A DNA stretch of 64,000 nt, taken from Saksenaea vasiformis B4078. Its lineage: Eukaryota; Mucoromycota; Mucoromycetes; Mucorales; Saksenaeaceae. The stretch is taken from NCBI GenBank assembly GCA_000697055.1, contig JNDT01001822.1:1-64000 (forward strand). The letters run 5' to 3'. Made by a program: the position numbers and the translations under genes. Numbering within the stretch: the first letter of the stretch is position 1; every line of letters begins with the position of its first letter. Below the pieces are notes generated by a model. That model ran no database searches. It saw only the letters and a program-made list of their open reading frames with translations, and had not been told where the DNA came from. Below are positions 33,763 to 43,694 of the stretch, piece after piece.

Positions 33763-34565
33763 TTATTTGTTCAAGACGATACCATCAAACTATGCAACAC
33801 ACTTATTAGCATCTTTTTTTTTAAAGAGGTGATGGAGATAACTTACGCGAGACTTAAACCATTCGATGCTTTCTTCCTTCTTGATGCGGTGGGAGAAACC
33901 AACCTTGGCCTTGCAGTGCTTGCGGCGGGCAACACGGGTGCCAGGGCGGCCCATGACAACGTAGTAATCCATACCGTAGATACCGATGGAGGGATCGTAC
34001 TTGATACCCAAATCAATGTGTTCGTCAATACCGAAGCCGAAGTTACCGGTTTCGGAGAAGTTGCGAGCACGCAATTCGTATTCCTTGACCTTCAAACCAC
34101 GCTCAAGGATTTCCTCGGCCTTGGGACCACGGACGGTAACGTGCACAGCGATCTTTTCGTTACGACGGATACCGAAGGTACGGACAGTGTAGCGAGCCTT
34201 GGAGTACACAGGGGTCTGGCCAGTCAACTGTTCCAACACCTTGGCAGCACGCGTAAGTCTGTCACCAGACTCACCCACGGAGATGTTCAACACAAGCTTC
34301 TCGATGCGGAGAGCCTTCATGGGGTTCACGGCAGTGGTCTTTTCAGCACTCTGCACAAAAAGAAAAAGAAAAAAGAAAGAACGTCAGTGTTGCTGATTCA
34401 AACGAGGAGAGGGTATGCGGTGCATGGACGTTTCGCTGAATGGCTTTTTTTTCATGGTGTTTCATCTTTTTTTTTGTTTGTTCATCCCATCCATGCATCC
34501 ATCCATTCCAAATAGCGTGTTCTTATAAAAGAAATAGAGAAACGGTAGGTTGTATGCATTACCAT
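33763..34565 (-). CDS. RPL11: Ribosomal protein uL5 (L11), three exons
   Basis: Exons 34565-34563 (the ATG alone), 34350-33847, 33789-33763; 177 residues. Family sequence is unmistakable: [60 protein letters not shown] and [14 protein letters not shown]. The first exon encodes only Met; its donor ATG|GTAATG and the acceptor before AGTGCTGAAAAG fit the usual short N-terminus. The last exon gives FDGIVLNK, the expected C-terminus. Reading through the final donor instead would give an unrelated tail. uL5 sits in the large subunit central protuberance and binds 5S rRNA; free uL5 with 5S RNP is a stress sensor in eukaryotes. Assembled in the nucleus, works in the cytosol. Confidence 0.95.
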
Positions 34566-34894
34566 AGTCGTTGTTGGTGGAAAGGAAGGCTTCAATGATC
34601 TACTCCTTTTTCCCCCATTGACCTCGCGGGGGCCGACCTGCTCTTGCTGCCCTCTCCGTGGCCTCTGCAATTTTCTATGTCCGTTCCGGACAACCACTTT
34701 GCCCGGCCGGACCAGGACACCCATAACAACGCCACGGGAAATTCCATCATCAGCCTGCTTTTGCCCACTGTAAGTCATCGGAACCCTATGGTCCACTACG
34801 TATGCAAGGAGATCAGCCATATACTGGACGCTTGAGAAGCCCTCCTTATCAGCGACGTTAGGGACACGGTTTTGACTTTCCATATTTGGGCTTG

Positions 34895-35019
34895 CTGACA
34901 CGGTTTTGAGATTCAAATTTTTCTGTGTTGCGTGTACATAAAACCCGTGTCCCGTGTACGTAAAAACCGTGTACCGTACACGTAAAACTGTCCCGTGCAC
35001 CTAAAAAAACCGTTGTCAG
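34895..35019. repeat. possible MITE-like element with inverted ends and internal iterations
   Basis: CTGACACGGTTTTGAG at 34895-34910 is inverted as AAAACCGTTGTCAG at 35006-35019 with one extra base. Between them are about four imperfect copies of CCGTGTACGTAAAA. A further GACACGGTTTTGA lies at 34863-34875. No convincing target-site duplication was seen, so mobile origin is only inferred. Confidence 0.4.
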
Positions 35020-35364
35020 AATACAAGCCAATGTTAGTCAGCCAAAATCAATAAAGATTTGCCGACCGATCACAGCTTTTCTGAAGCCTATATGCCATCT
35101 TGTAGTCAGATGTATATCTAAAAGGAGTACAATGAAATATCTGTTTGTGGAATAACGAACGAGAAGACGCATCGCAAAATGTTGTCTTTGATCATGTCCC
35201 ATAGTGTACGTCTGTAAAGAAAAGGGAAGTGAAAAGCAGGTTTCAGGTTCAACTTGATTCATCTTTTGCTGGCTTTATCGTAAGCCTATTTTCCCGCGGA
35301 TATAGTTTACAGCTATCAATGATATTTTCAAAAAGATAACTTAAGCAACGAATACTTAGTTTTT

Positions 35365-35560
35365 CGAAAGGAATACAGAAGTAGCACGTGAACTTGGTCA
35401 CTTTTCGTCTTCCTTATCATGTTGAACAGTCCTTCATTTATAAACAATATGCTAGTTCGTATTGTGTTCTTGCAAAAGATGCAATATTTACGTCTTGAAA
35501 GTGATGGGACGGTGGGAAGGAAGGAAGGAAGTGTGTGAAATTGTCTGCTTTTCATTGTCA
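35365..35560. repeat. diverged direct repeat upstream of uL13, copy 1
   Basis: Shares GAAAGGAATACAGAAG, CATTTATAAACAATATGCTA and TGTTCTTGCAAA-like blocks, in order, with 35961-36155. Confidence 0.5.
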
Positions 35561-35960
35561 AAAAAAGCTGTTTCAGAAGACAGTTATTGGGGCCAGGCAA
35601 AGCAGCAACGTAATCAGCTGTCAGACGATTTGATTATGCTGGATGCTGATGCGATACTTTGGACAAGGTGCTTGCCTGACATTTGTACGACTTCAAGAAA
35701 AAAGGGACAGATAAATCATCTGAGGAGTTTGGACATCTTTCATTTCGTTCAATATCTGTCTATCGGCTGTGGTTCAGTCTTTTTGGAATGATAATATATT
35801 CAATAAACATTCATCTCTTTGATAGATGTAGCGATGCTATTTGGCGAGCTACTCCAGCGATGTCTCCGTATTTTTGTTTTGTGTGATATCTCTGATTAGA
35901 GATGAAGCATAATCGACGTTCCAATATGGAGAAGCTTGATGTAAATATAAATATGGCAAT

Positions 35961-36155
35961 ATAGAAGGAATACAGAGGAACAAGGCGAACCTATTGCTTT
36001 CAGTCTTCTGGATCATCTTGCATAATCATTGATTTATAAACAATAAGCTACATAGTTTATGTTGCGTTCTTACAAAGAAGTAACACACCCTCCAAAGATA
36101 TGATGGCAAGAGAGAAAGAGAGCGTCTGTAGTCCCACTTTTTGTTGTCACACAAA
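35961..36155. repeat. diverged direct repeat upstream of uL13, copy 2
   Basis: Shares GAAGGAATACAGAGG, GATTTATAAACAATAAGCTA and TGCGTTCTTACAAA with copy 1, in the same order. It ends about 165 bases before the uL13 start, so it may carry part of that promoter. Confidence 0.5.
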
Positions 36156-36320
36156 AGGAAAAGACGCGGCCGTGGTTTCAAGGCATTAAACGTTGATTCC
36201 TTGCTCTTCCACACAGTTCTGATGGATTTCAGCACCCGAAATTTTTGCGTGTCCAAAGAGGACTGCTCCTTGGGTGTCCGAAGTAATCGCAGAAAAAATT
36301 TTCCCTCTTTCTTTTGTACT

Positions 36321-37129
36321 ATGAGCACGTTTGAAAAGGTACCACGCCTCATCCGATAGACGAAATGGCACACACGTATGGCGCTCCGTCTTGCACTAAG
36401 CGCCCTGTGCTGCTGCTATTCTCCTTGTGAATTTTTTTTTCGTGTCCGCGTTAATGATGGCACTGCTTGTAGGTGGTTGTCATTGACGGTAAGGGTCACC
36501 TTCTCGGTCGCCTCGCCTCTATTGTCGCTAAGCAGGCCTTGAGCGGTCAAAAGGTGGTGGTTGTCCGCTGCGAAGCATTGGATGTTTCTGGTGAATTTTT
36601 CCGTAACAAACGTAAGTTATTTCGTTGACAAAAAGTAGTTGTAAATGCTAAAAAGAAAAAAAAAATAATTGTTCCAGTGAAATACCATGCCTACCTCCGT
36701 AAGCGTTGCATTGTGAACCCTAGACATGGTGCTTTCCATTTCCGTGCTCCTTCGCGTATTTTGTACAAGGCTATCCGTGGTATGATCCCCCATAAGACCG
36801 CCCGTGGTGCTGCTGCCTTGGATCGCATCAAGCTTTTTGAAGGCGTTCCTCCTCCCTATGATCGCGTCAAGCGCGTGGTTGTGCCCGATGCTCTCCGTGT
36901 CCTTAAGTTGAAGCCCGGTCGCAAGTACACAACCATTGGCCGTATCTCTCACGAAGTCGGCTGGAAGTATCAAGATGTTGTTGCCAAGTTGGAAGACAAG
37001 CGCAAGGCAAAGAGCGCTGCCTACTACCAACGCAAGGTTTCTCTGCAAGCCATCCAAAAGAAGGCCATCGCATCCCAGGCTGATGCTCTCAAGGACGTCA
37101 ATGCTTCCATTGCTGTGCTTGGCAACTAA
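36321..37129 (+). CDS. Ribosomal protein uL13 (yeast L16 / human L13a), three exons
   Basis: Exons 36321-36338 (MSTFEK), 36473-36611, 36678-37129; 202 residues, equal to the family's length. Sequence reads [80 protein letters not shown] and [20 protein letters not shown], all hallmark uL13. It is a large-subunit surface protein needed for 60S assembly. The small first exon was found by searching upstream for an ATG exon with a phase-0 donor; [14 protein letters not shown] gives the expected N-terminus. Intron 1 is 134 nt, long for this window. Confidence 0.96.
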
Positions 37130-37552
37130 GACGGCACAGTGTAAAATAAAAAAAAAACTAATTCTTTACGTAAAAATCATGGCATTTTCCCATTAAATAG
37201 CATGCATTTCTCTCTTTCTTTTGCCGATCAAAAATTCATCGTTTTAGCTGGGTTAAGTTTCCCGAAATCATCGCATCGCTGTGCGACGTGTAACCTAGGA
37301 TTTTCGTTAAAAAAAAAAAGAAAGCATACTAGTGAAGACTTTGGAGCGTTCGATGGCCAGCTCTTGTTCTACTGTTACCAAATGGTCCTTTTTTTTTTCT
37401 GGCTGGCATGGGTGTGGTTAAATGTTCTGCCTGACGAGCCCAATTTCTTTGGAAAGTCACACACTTTTTGTTTACGCCGGTCCCCCCACACGCGCGCGGG
37501 CGAGTATAGGAACGGGAGCGACAGCCATATTTCTTCTCCTTTGCCCATTCTC

Positions 37553-39022
37553 ATGCGACGATTCTGGCACAGATTCAATGCTGCGCCTACCCAAAGCATA
37601 TGTATCTTTTGCAGAGGTGCTGAGGACCGATGGCAACGCGCTGCGGGGATGAGACTTGCAGCACGGACCCATAGTGCCGCTGCCCTTGTGTGCGAAACGC
37701 CAGAAACAACCCGACATCGGGAAGCACCTCCCTTACCATCGTATGGGCCAGCCCCTCCTGTGGATACTCCGAAGAATGGCACGAGCGAGATGCGCCCGCC
37801 ATCGACCAATCGTACGACACCTGTACGGAGCAAATTAGCCTTGTTGGCCGAATTCCAACGATCGTTGGCTACACAGGACATTGACCGTATATGGCCGCTG
37901 TACAGCATGTTTTATCGACTCAACTATCTCCATTTTCTGACACGAAGAAACTACCAGTACCTCTTTGTGTACACGACACGAGGACGTGCCAGTCAAAAAA
38001 ATCTGCACCGATTGCTTGCCTTGATGGACGACATGAAGATGCTTGGCATGCCCCTCCGATTAAGTGAATACAATATGCTCATGAACTGGGTGGGTGGACG
38101 GTCCGTTGTACGGAAACAATCCCGTCATTTGACAAAAGCAATGGATATCTTTGACGAATTGGGCAAACAGCATATTCAGCCTGACCGAGTGACATATAAC
38201 ACATTGATTCATATTGCATCCAAAGTATCCGATATGCGAACAGCTCAACGACTATATCATGATATGCTAGCGCACGGTATTCGTCCAGACGCATATACTT
38301 ACTCAACATTACTGTACAGCATGGGAAAAGTGGGCGATCTGCAAAGTATGGAGAGAATGTTGCTACAACTACGAGAAACCGGTGTCCCTAGCAATACAGT
38401 CATGTGTAATGCAGTGATGGAAAGCTACGCACGAAATGGCATCCCTGAAAAAGCAGAAGCCATGTTTCAACAGATGGTAGACGCATTATTACTGTGGCGA
38501 CGACGGAGGCGGCGGAAAGATAAAGAAGAGGAGAGTAGTACGCCCATAGCAGACGGTGAAAGTTTTCGGACCATTATTACAATGCGGCTACAGCAACAGC
38601 AATTGGATGAGGCCATGAAGGGGCTTGAGCAGATGTTGCAACAGGAAATTCAACCTGTCGCTGCCGTATACAACGCGTTTTTTGCTTATTTTATGAAGAA
38701 AACGGAACAGTCTACCTCAGATCTCGCCACCATTCGGCAACTGTATGCATCAATGCAGGAAACTAAAACACCACCCAATTCAGACACTATGTATACCCTC
38801 GTCTCTGCCCTACTTGATCTTGGCGATACCAAATTTGCCCTCGAAACATTTGTCAAGCTCAGCAATGAAACGCTGAAAAAGGAAGAGCTGACCCTGGCCA
38901 GCCCTGTGGCGACATTGACAAAATACCGATATCGCTCTCCCTATGCCTACCCTACCCGCATCGAACCCAACCAAACGCTGATGGACCGATTAACACATCT
39001 TCTGTCTGAATCCTCCTTGTAA
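37553..39022 (+). CDS. Mitochondrial pentatricopeptide-repeat (PPR) protein, single exon
   Basis: 489 residues from the ATG at 37553, chosen because MRRFWHRFNAAPTQSICIF is a typical basic, Ser/Ala-containing mitochondrial presequence; the longer in-frame extension upstream is not. PPR motifs are visible as 35-residue units: DRVTYNTLIHIASKVSDMRT, PDAYTYSTLLYSMGKVGDLQ, NTVMCNAVMESYARNGIPEK, AAVYNAFFAYFMKKTEQS and SDTMYTLVSALLDLGDTKFA. PPR arrays bind single-stranded RNA one base per repeat, and fungal members control mitochondrial mRNA stability or translation. A basic insertion (LLWRRRRRRKDKEEE) interrupts the array. The target transcript cannot be predicted. Its 3' end is 48 bases from the convergent kinase gene. 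Confidence 0.85.
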   Translation: MRRFWHRFNAAPTQSICIFCRGAEDRWQRAAGMRLAARTHSAAALVCETPETTRHREAPPLPSYGPAPPVDTPKNGTSEMRPPSTNRTTPVRSKLALLAEFQRSLATQDIDRIWPLYSMFYRLNYLHFLTRRNYQYLFVYTTRGRASQKNLHRLLALMDDMKMLGMPLRLSEYNMLMNWVGGRSVVRKQSRHLTKAMDIFDELGKQHIQPDRVTYNTLIHIASKVSDMRTAQRLYHDMLAHGIRPDAYTYSTLLYSMGKVGDLQSMERMLLQLRETGVPSNTVMCNAVMESYARNGIPEKAEAMFQQMVDALLLWRRRRRRKDKEEESSTPIADGESFRTIITMRLQQQQLDEAMKGLEQMLQQEIQPVAAVYNAFFAYFMKKTEQSTSDLATIRQLYASMQETKTPPNSDTMYTLVSALLDLGDTKFALETFVKLSNETLKKEELTLASPVATLTKYRYRSPYAYPTRIEPNQTLMDRLTHLLSESSL

Positions 39023-39070
39023 AAAAAGAAAAGAAATCGATTTTATATATATAAAAAAAATTGTCTATCG

Positions 39071-39965
39071 CTAGGCGAGACTCTCTACAATTTTTTGTGT
39101 GGTCATCTTCACTGCGTCCGTAATAGAGTACGTTTGTGTATCGATGATCGATGCATTCTTCTTTATCGTCTCGTCTTTCAATAGCGGTAATGTCCATTGA
39201 ACATATTGCGGCCAGACGATTTGGTCAAAATACCCGGGTGGATCTACCCAGTACCCTATAAAAAGGTCAACCGTTAGCTAACACTGTGCAAAAGACGTTG
39301 GATTAAGTACCCTCAGCTGTGTTATAGCCTTTGCGTGATTCACGTCGTTCCTTGAGTGTTGCATAAGGCGCAGTCAAAAATATTTTGATATCTATCTCTG
39401 CAGCAAGAGCGGGGTCGTTGTAGAGCATAAAACCATCTATCAAGATAAAAAATGTCTCTTCTGTTCCTTGCAAGGTGGTTCGTAGTTCTTGCAATGTATT
39501 TTCCGTGACAGAGGACGAACCATCATGTGTGTTCCGAATCTCGGTAGAATCATACCCCGGAGGTAACCGGCCTCCATGCTGGTGAGCATACTGAAGTGTC
39601 TGGCGCAATCTATCAAAATCAAGTGCGTCTGGACAGTCCCAGTTGGCCAGCTGCGTTACGGGGTCCACAGGAATTTGATCATCTGGCTAGAAACGAAAGA
39701 GCGGGGGCGTTGTCGCCTAAACTGGGAAAACAAAAAAAAAAACATTGCTTTTACCTTGAAGAAATCATCTTGGTAAATGACCACGAAATGCTTCAACATT
39801 TTGGCCAATGTCCGGACTACCGTCTTTCCAACCAATGAGTTTCTGCTTGATGCTGCGGCGCACATACCGTTTTTCCTGAACATGACGGACCACTGAAGCA
39901 AAATGAATAAACTATTCTTACCAAGTGCCGTGTACTTGCCTAATACCGATGGTGTAGACTCGCAT
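39071..39965 (-). CDS. Nicotinamide riboside kinase, five exons
   Basis: Exons 39965-39940, 39892-39868, 39823-39755, 39686-39311, 39255-39071; 226 residues in frame. The first two exons together give MRVYTIGISGPSCSGKT, a perfect Walker A P-loop, but only if intron 1 is read as GC-AG. Then YQDDFFK (catalytic Asp), NWDCPDALDFDRL, FFILIDGFMLYND, LTAPYATLKERRESRKGY (lid) and YWVDPPGYFDQIVWPQY, all diagnostic of the Nrk1 family. The enzyme phosphorylates nicotinamide riboside to NMN in the NAD+ salvage pathway, in the cytosol. Exon 2 is only 25 nt. Gene ends converge with the PPR gene. Confidence 0.9.
39893..39939 (-). other. GC-AG intron in the nicotinamide riboside kinase gene
   Basis: ATTAG|GCAAGT donor and CTTCAG acceptor, 47 nt. 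Alternative GT donors nearby (GTATTAGG after ATCG, GTAAGAA after CTTG) do not give the conserved ISGPSCSGKT join. Confidence 0.75.
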
Positions 39966-40134
39966 CGGTGTTTCTATTATTACACTCACACAACAGCAAA
40001 CACAACACACAAAATGGTTATTGAAAGGATAAGAAATATAGGATGAATTTTATTTGTCCTGCTCTCCGCTATCAAAGGGGAATTGACGGTCCGATGTGGA
40101 GACCGTTGGAATAAGAGAGGAAGGTGTTCTTTTT

Positions 40135-41542
40135 CTAGGCACCGTTGTAGACGAGCAAGTTGGGAGTGCCTTGAGGAAGGTAGCCCAATTGACCACGGCT
40201 GGCGAGTTTCATGATGTGGTTTTTGACAGCGGCAGGGCTAGCGACACCGTCGCCCATGCTCATAAAGTAGGCAGCCAAGCCAGCAACATGAGGAGAAGCC
40301 ATACTGGTACCGGACATTCTGGTGTAACCATTGTTGTTTCTGTTGGTGACGGAATCGATATCAGCACCAGGAGCAAAGACGTCGACACAGCGACCCCAGT
40401 TAGAGAAGGAAGCGCGTTGGTCATTGATAGTAGAAGCACCCACAGTGATGGCGTTCTGTGCTGCGGCAGGAGAATAGTAGCAAGCATCGCGATTATCGTT
40501 ACCGGCTGCTACGGCAATGACAACACCACGTTCTACGCCCTAGAGAAAGAATAAGTTGTCTGAAAGACAAAAAAATTCGTTTGATCACTTACTGCATTGA
40601 CAACGGCATCCACGGCTTGAGATCGGCCACCACCAAGACTCATGTTGATTACGGAACCCTTGAATCGTCCATCTCCTCGGCGAACATCATTTTCGTGCTG
40701 CTTGATAGCATATTGGACACCGGCAATGATACCACTGTTGCTGCCATAGCCATTAGCACCCAGAACCTTGACGGCGACCAGATGGGCCTTCTTAGCGACA
40801 CCAAACTTCTTGCCACCCACTGTGCCTGCACAGTGCGAACCGTGACCATGAGCATCATAGTCACCGTCGTTGGTGAAGGTGGCACCCCAGGAAGCGCGTC
40901 CTTCAAAGTCTTGGTGGCGAATGTTGATACCGGAGTCAACGACGTAGACCTTGACGCCTTGACCACCGTTACCGCTAAATTTGTATTCGTTGTAGTTGTT
41001 ATCGTTCAATCGCTGGCGATGAGAAATACGAGCAAGACCCCAAGGCGCCGGGCGTTGGTAATCGTAAGCGTAGACTCTGGCATCACGCTCAACGTAGGCC
41101 ACCTATGTCATGATTATTAGTATGATGATAACCAGCAACAACACTTTTCAGTACTTACTTCGGGTGATTTACGGATGGTATTTAATACGGATTTGGTGAA
41201 CCTGCCAGCATATCCTTTGAAGAAGGGAGTATCAAACTCGTTAAAAATGCCAAAGAGATCGAGAGGATCAAGTGATTCAACGTGGGGTTGGGACTTGGAT
41301 GCTATGCCGCTGATCCAACCAAAATGCTTGCTAGCGCCCTTCTTGTTGATATCCTTCTTGAGAACAACAATGTAGGAATCCTCGATATGATCACCATCAG
41401 CACGTTCATGAAGGGGAGCCATGTGTGCTTCATCGGAGGGATCGTACAGAGGGGCCAAGTTTTGATCTTCGCTCCAGGCAGGGAGAGCAGTGGCACAGCT
41501 GGCCAAAAGGAAGATAGCGGAGGTCAGGACAGTGAGTTGCAT
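40135..41542 (-). CDS. Secreted subtilisin-like serine protease (proteinase K type, S8), three exons
   Basis: Exons 41542-41159, 41102-40593, 40539-40135; 432 residues. Signal peptide MQLTVLTSAIFLLASCATALP, then an I9 inhibitor propeptide (DSYIVVLKKDINKKGA ... VAYVERDARVYA) and mature domain from about PAPWGLARISHR. Catalytic triad: Asp in VYVVDSGIN (about 184), His in DAHGHGSHCAG (about 215), Ser in SGTSMASPHVAGL (about 377); the oxyanion Asn is in AVAAGNDN. This is an alkaline extracellular endoprotease, self-activated by propeptide removal and used for protein scavenging. No C-terminal extension. Both introns are phase 0 with good donors. Confidence 0.95.
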
Positions 41543-43694
41543 GAGTGGGATTGGGTGTTTGTTAGTGAAGATGAAAGAATGGAAGGGAACTACCGTTTGA
41601 TCTGTGCAAAGAGACCTGGTATTTATTGTTTTCAAAGAGGCGTCCTCTTATGGTTATGATCCGTCATGGTCGGTCACACGCTTAATCTGATCTGGGATGT
41701 TTCTAAGTCACGATGAACTTCCGATATTGCGTTTTGACAGAGAGCATAGACATTAAATGATAGAAAAGGGGGCCCATGGGTGTCGTACAGCCGTTTGATT
41801 TTATGAATACTAATACATACGAAATCAGGCACTTTCGAATATAGAAGGTAACGTCGTCACAATGAACTCCCGATAATTTGACAGATCAACAACGCTACAT
41901 TGAAAAGGGTCCTAAGAGCTAAACCTTACTCTCGTTTCTTTTTTGCTACTTCGTCGAATTCCCGTAGATACACTGAGCTTCCCAGTATGACGCGTTTCTA
42001 TCATCCGTTTGACCCAAGAAAAATGGATTACCATTGTCTCTCGTCGTAGCAATAAATGAGTAAGGGTCCATGATTGTAGTACAGCATTTGTGATTATGAA
42101 TGAACTGCACCGGGAATATCACCATGAAACTTTAATCATAAAAATATCTAGTTTTCAATTCCCGCTATTCTTCAGCAAACGATAATCTTCGCATCAATCC
42201 GTACAGACTTGCCATTTTCGAAACTGGAACGCCTATGCTTTCGTGCCGGAGAACAATAGATGAGGCATTGGTGCGGAAACAGGAAGAGAAATGAGAAGAA
42301 ATGATAAGCGATCATTTTATTTTTCAAACTCAAGCAGATAAACCAATAAATGTTGTGTTCCTTCACAAATAGGAATGGGTGTGTGATACAAAAGATGATA
42401 TTCAATGGCGAATGTTACAAAAATACCATGCTTCCCCAGAGCTAATATATGACAGATCGACAGACTAAATCGGCACATCGGCCTTTGGAATTCCGATCCA
42501 GGGTTTCTTCCCTTTGTACAGTAAATATCGCCCTGAGAGATGTAGTCTGCCTCTAAAAGACATAATCATGCAAGATATTTGAGTACTTGAGAATAGGATG
42601 CTAGATGGAATGTTTTGTGTGAGCGACGCGTAGGAATCGTATGTTTCTAGCTCATTTTTCGCCATTTTGAGTGTCCGCTTCAATTGAAGAGAAATATCCC
42701 TTAATTTCCGGGAAATGAAGCCATGTGGGAAAAGGAAGACAAAAGATCACGTAAGAAAGAAAAATCTATTATTTACTCTTGTGTAGCCTCCCGGTTAAAA
42801 ATGCTTTTTCTTTTCCTTCTTTTTTTCGTTGAGAACGCTGCGTAACCTAAAGAAAATTTCAATGAATTTTCCCCCAATCAAGTATGACTTGAAAGGCCTT
42901 CCCTTCGTTTCTCGCAGCAAGCTACTTCCCCTAATAAAATATGGAATAGGGTCTGAAGAATGGAATTCATGGATCACAGGAAGTAACAGTAGACAATGTA
43001 ACGTGATTAGTTCAGCTAGGAATACGAGGAGTGCTGTCCCCAATCATTCTGTAAACGGATCAAAGCCTAATAGTTGTCCCGAATGCTGTCATTTAAAAAC
43101 AAAGTTTTGTACTTTGACCCCTTCATCAGACAGCATCATTTTTGAATTGCTACTGTGTCACGTTCCAGAAAATTCTGAATGCTTAAAGAGCATCGTGCAT
43201 AATTGACTGTAGCAATAAAAACATGCGTCCTTCGTACTACAGCAACGTGCACCCGGTAATCCCGAAAATTACCACCCATAGTGTTGTGTCTACTTTCTGC
43301 AAAATCACTACTCCTCTACGTCAAATTCTTTGTGTGTTCCGTGCTCTTTCAGGGCAGGATGGGGTAGAGCAATGCCCAACAATTGTTTAATAAAAAAGTT
43401 GGCGTTTGTATGGCTATAGCAAATGATTTGTGCTGCAATGGTAACACAGCGTCAAAGGCCAGAATTCATGATAGTACTTCTTCTTTTTTTCGAGTATGAC
43501 AGAAACTCAAATGGCAGATTTCCAGTGAAATAGTTCGATGAAAAGGGTGTTTACGGTCAAGCATTTCAAAAATATAGTTTATGTAAGTATAGTAGAGAAA
43601 CATCTTGTTAAACAAAGCGAGCCGGTAGCCCTCCTTCGCGACAATGTACAATTTCCATCTTTTTCTGTAGGTATTACTTGTCTTTTTTTCTTCT
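41543..43694. other. gene-poor stretch, including the protease promoter
   Basis: The first 100 bases hold the protease 5' leader with an AT-rich TATA-like AATAAATA near 41630 (minus). The remaining 2 kb has no supported gene. The + frame at 42829-43206 has a CPECC patch but no recognisable domain. Confidence 0.4.

Larger units (their letters stand above)
34566..36320. promoter_or_regulatory. shared upstream region of the divergent uL5 and uL13 genes
   Basis: No supported gene in 1.75 kb between two divergently transcribed ribosomal protein genes. It holds the MITE-like element at 34895-35019 and the pair of diverged direct repeats at 35365-35560 and 35961-36155. The minus-strand frame at 34482-34883 looks partly protein-like but overlaps the uL5 start exon and was not accepted. 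A C-rich leader just before 36321 belongs to uL13. Confidence 0.4.

Noticed and set aside
33790..33846. read-through tail of uL5 ([10 protein letters not shown]...)
   Set aside because: A GTAAGT donor and a CTAAT branch point are present, and splicing to 33789 gives the expected FDGIVLNK end.
34482..34883. minus-strand ORF with partly protein-like sequence
   Set aside because: It overlaps the uL5 start exon and promoter on the same strand, has no domain, and starts inside the repeat-bearing region.
42829..43206. + strand ORF with a CPECC patch
   Set aside because: No second metal-binding pair, no intron signals and no recognisable family.
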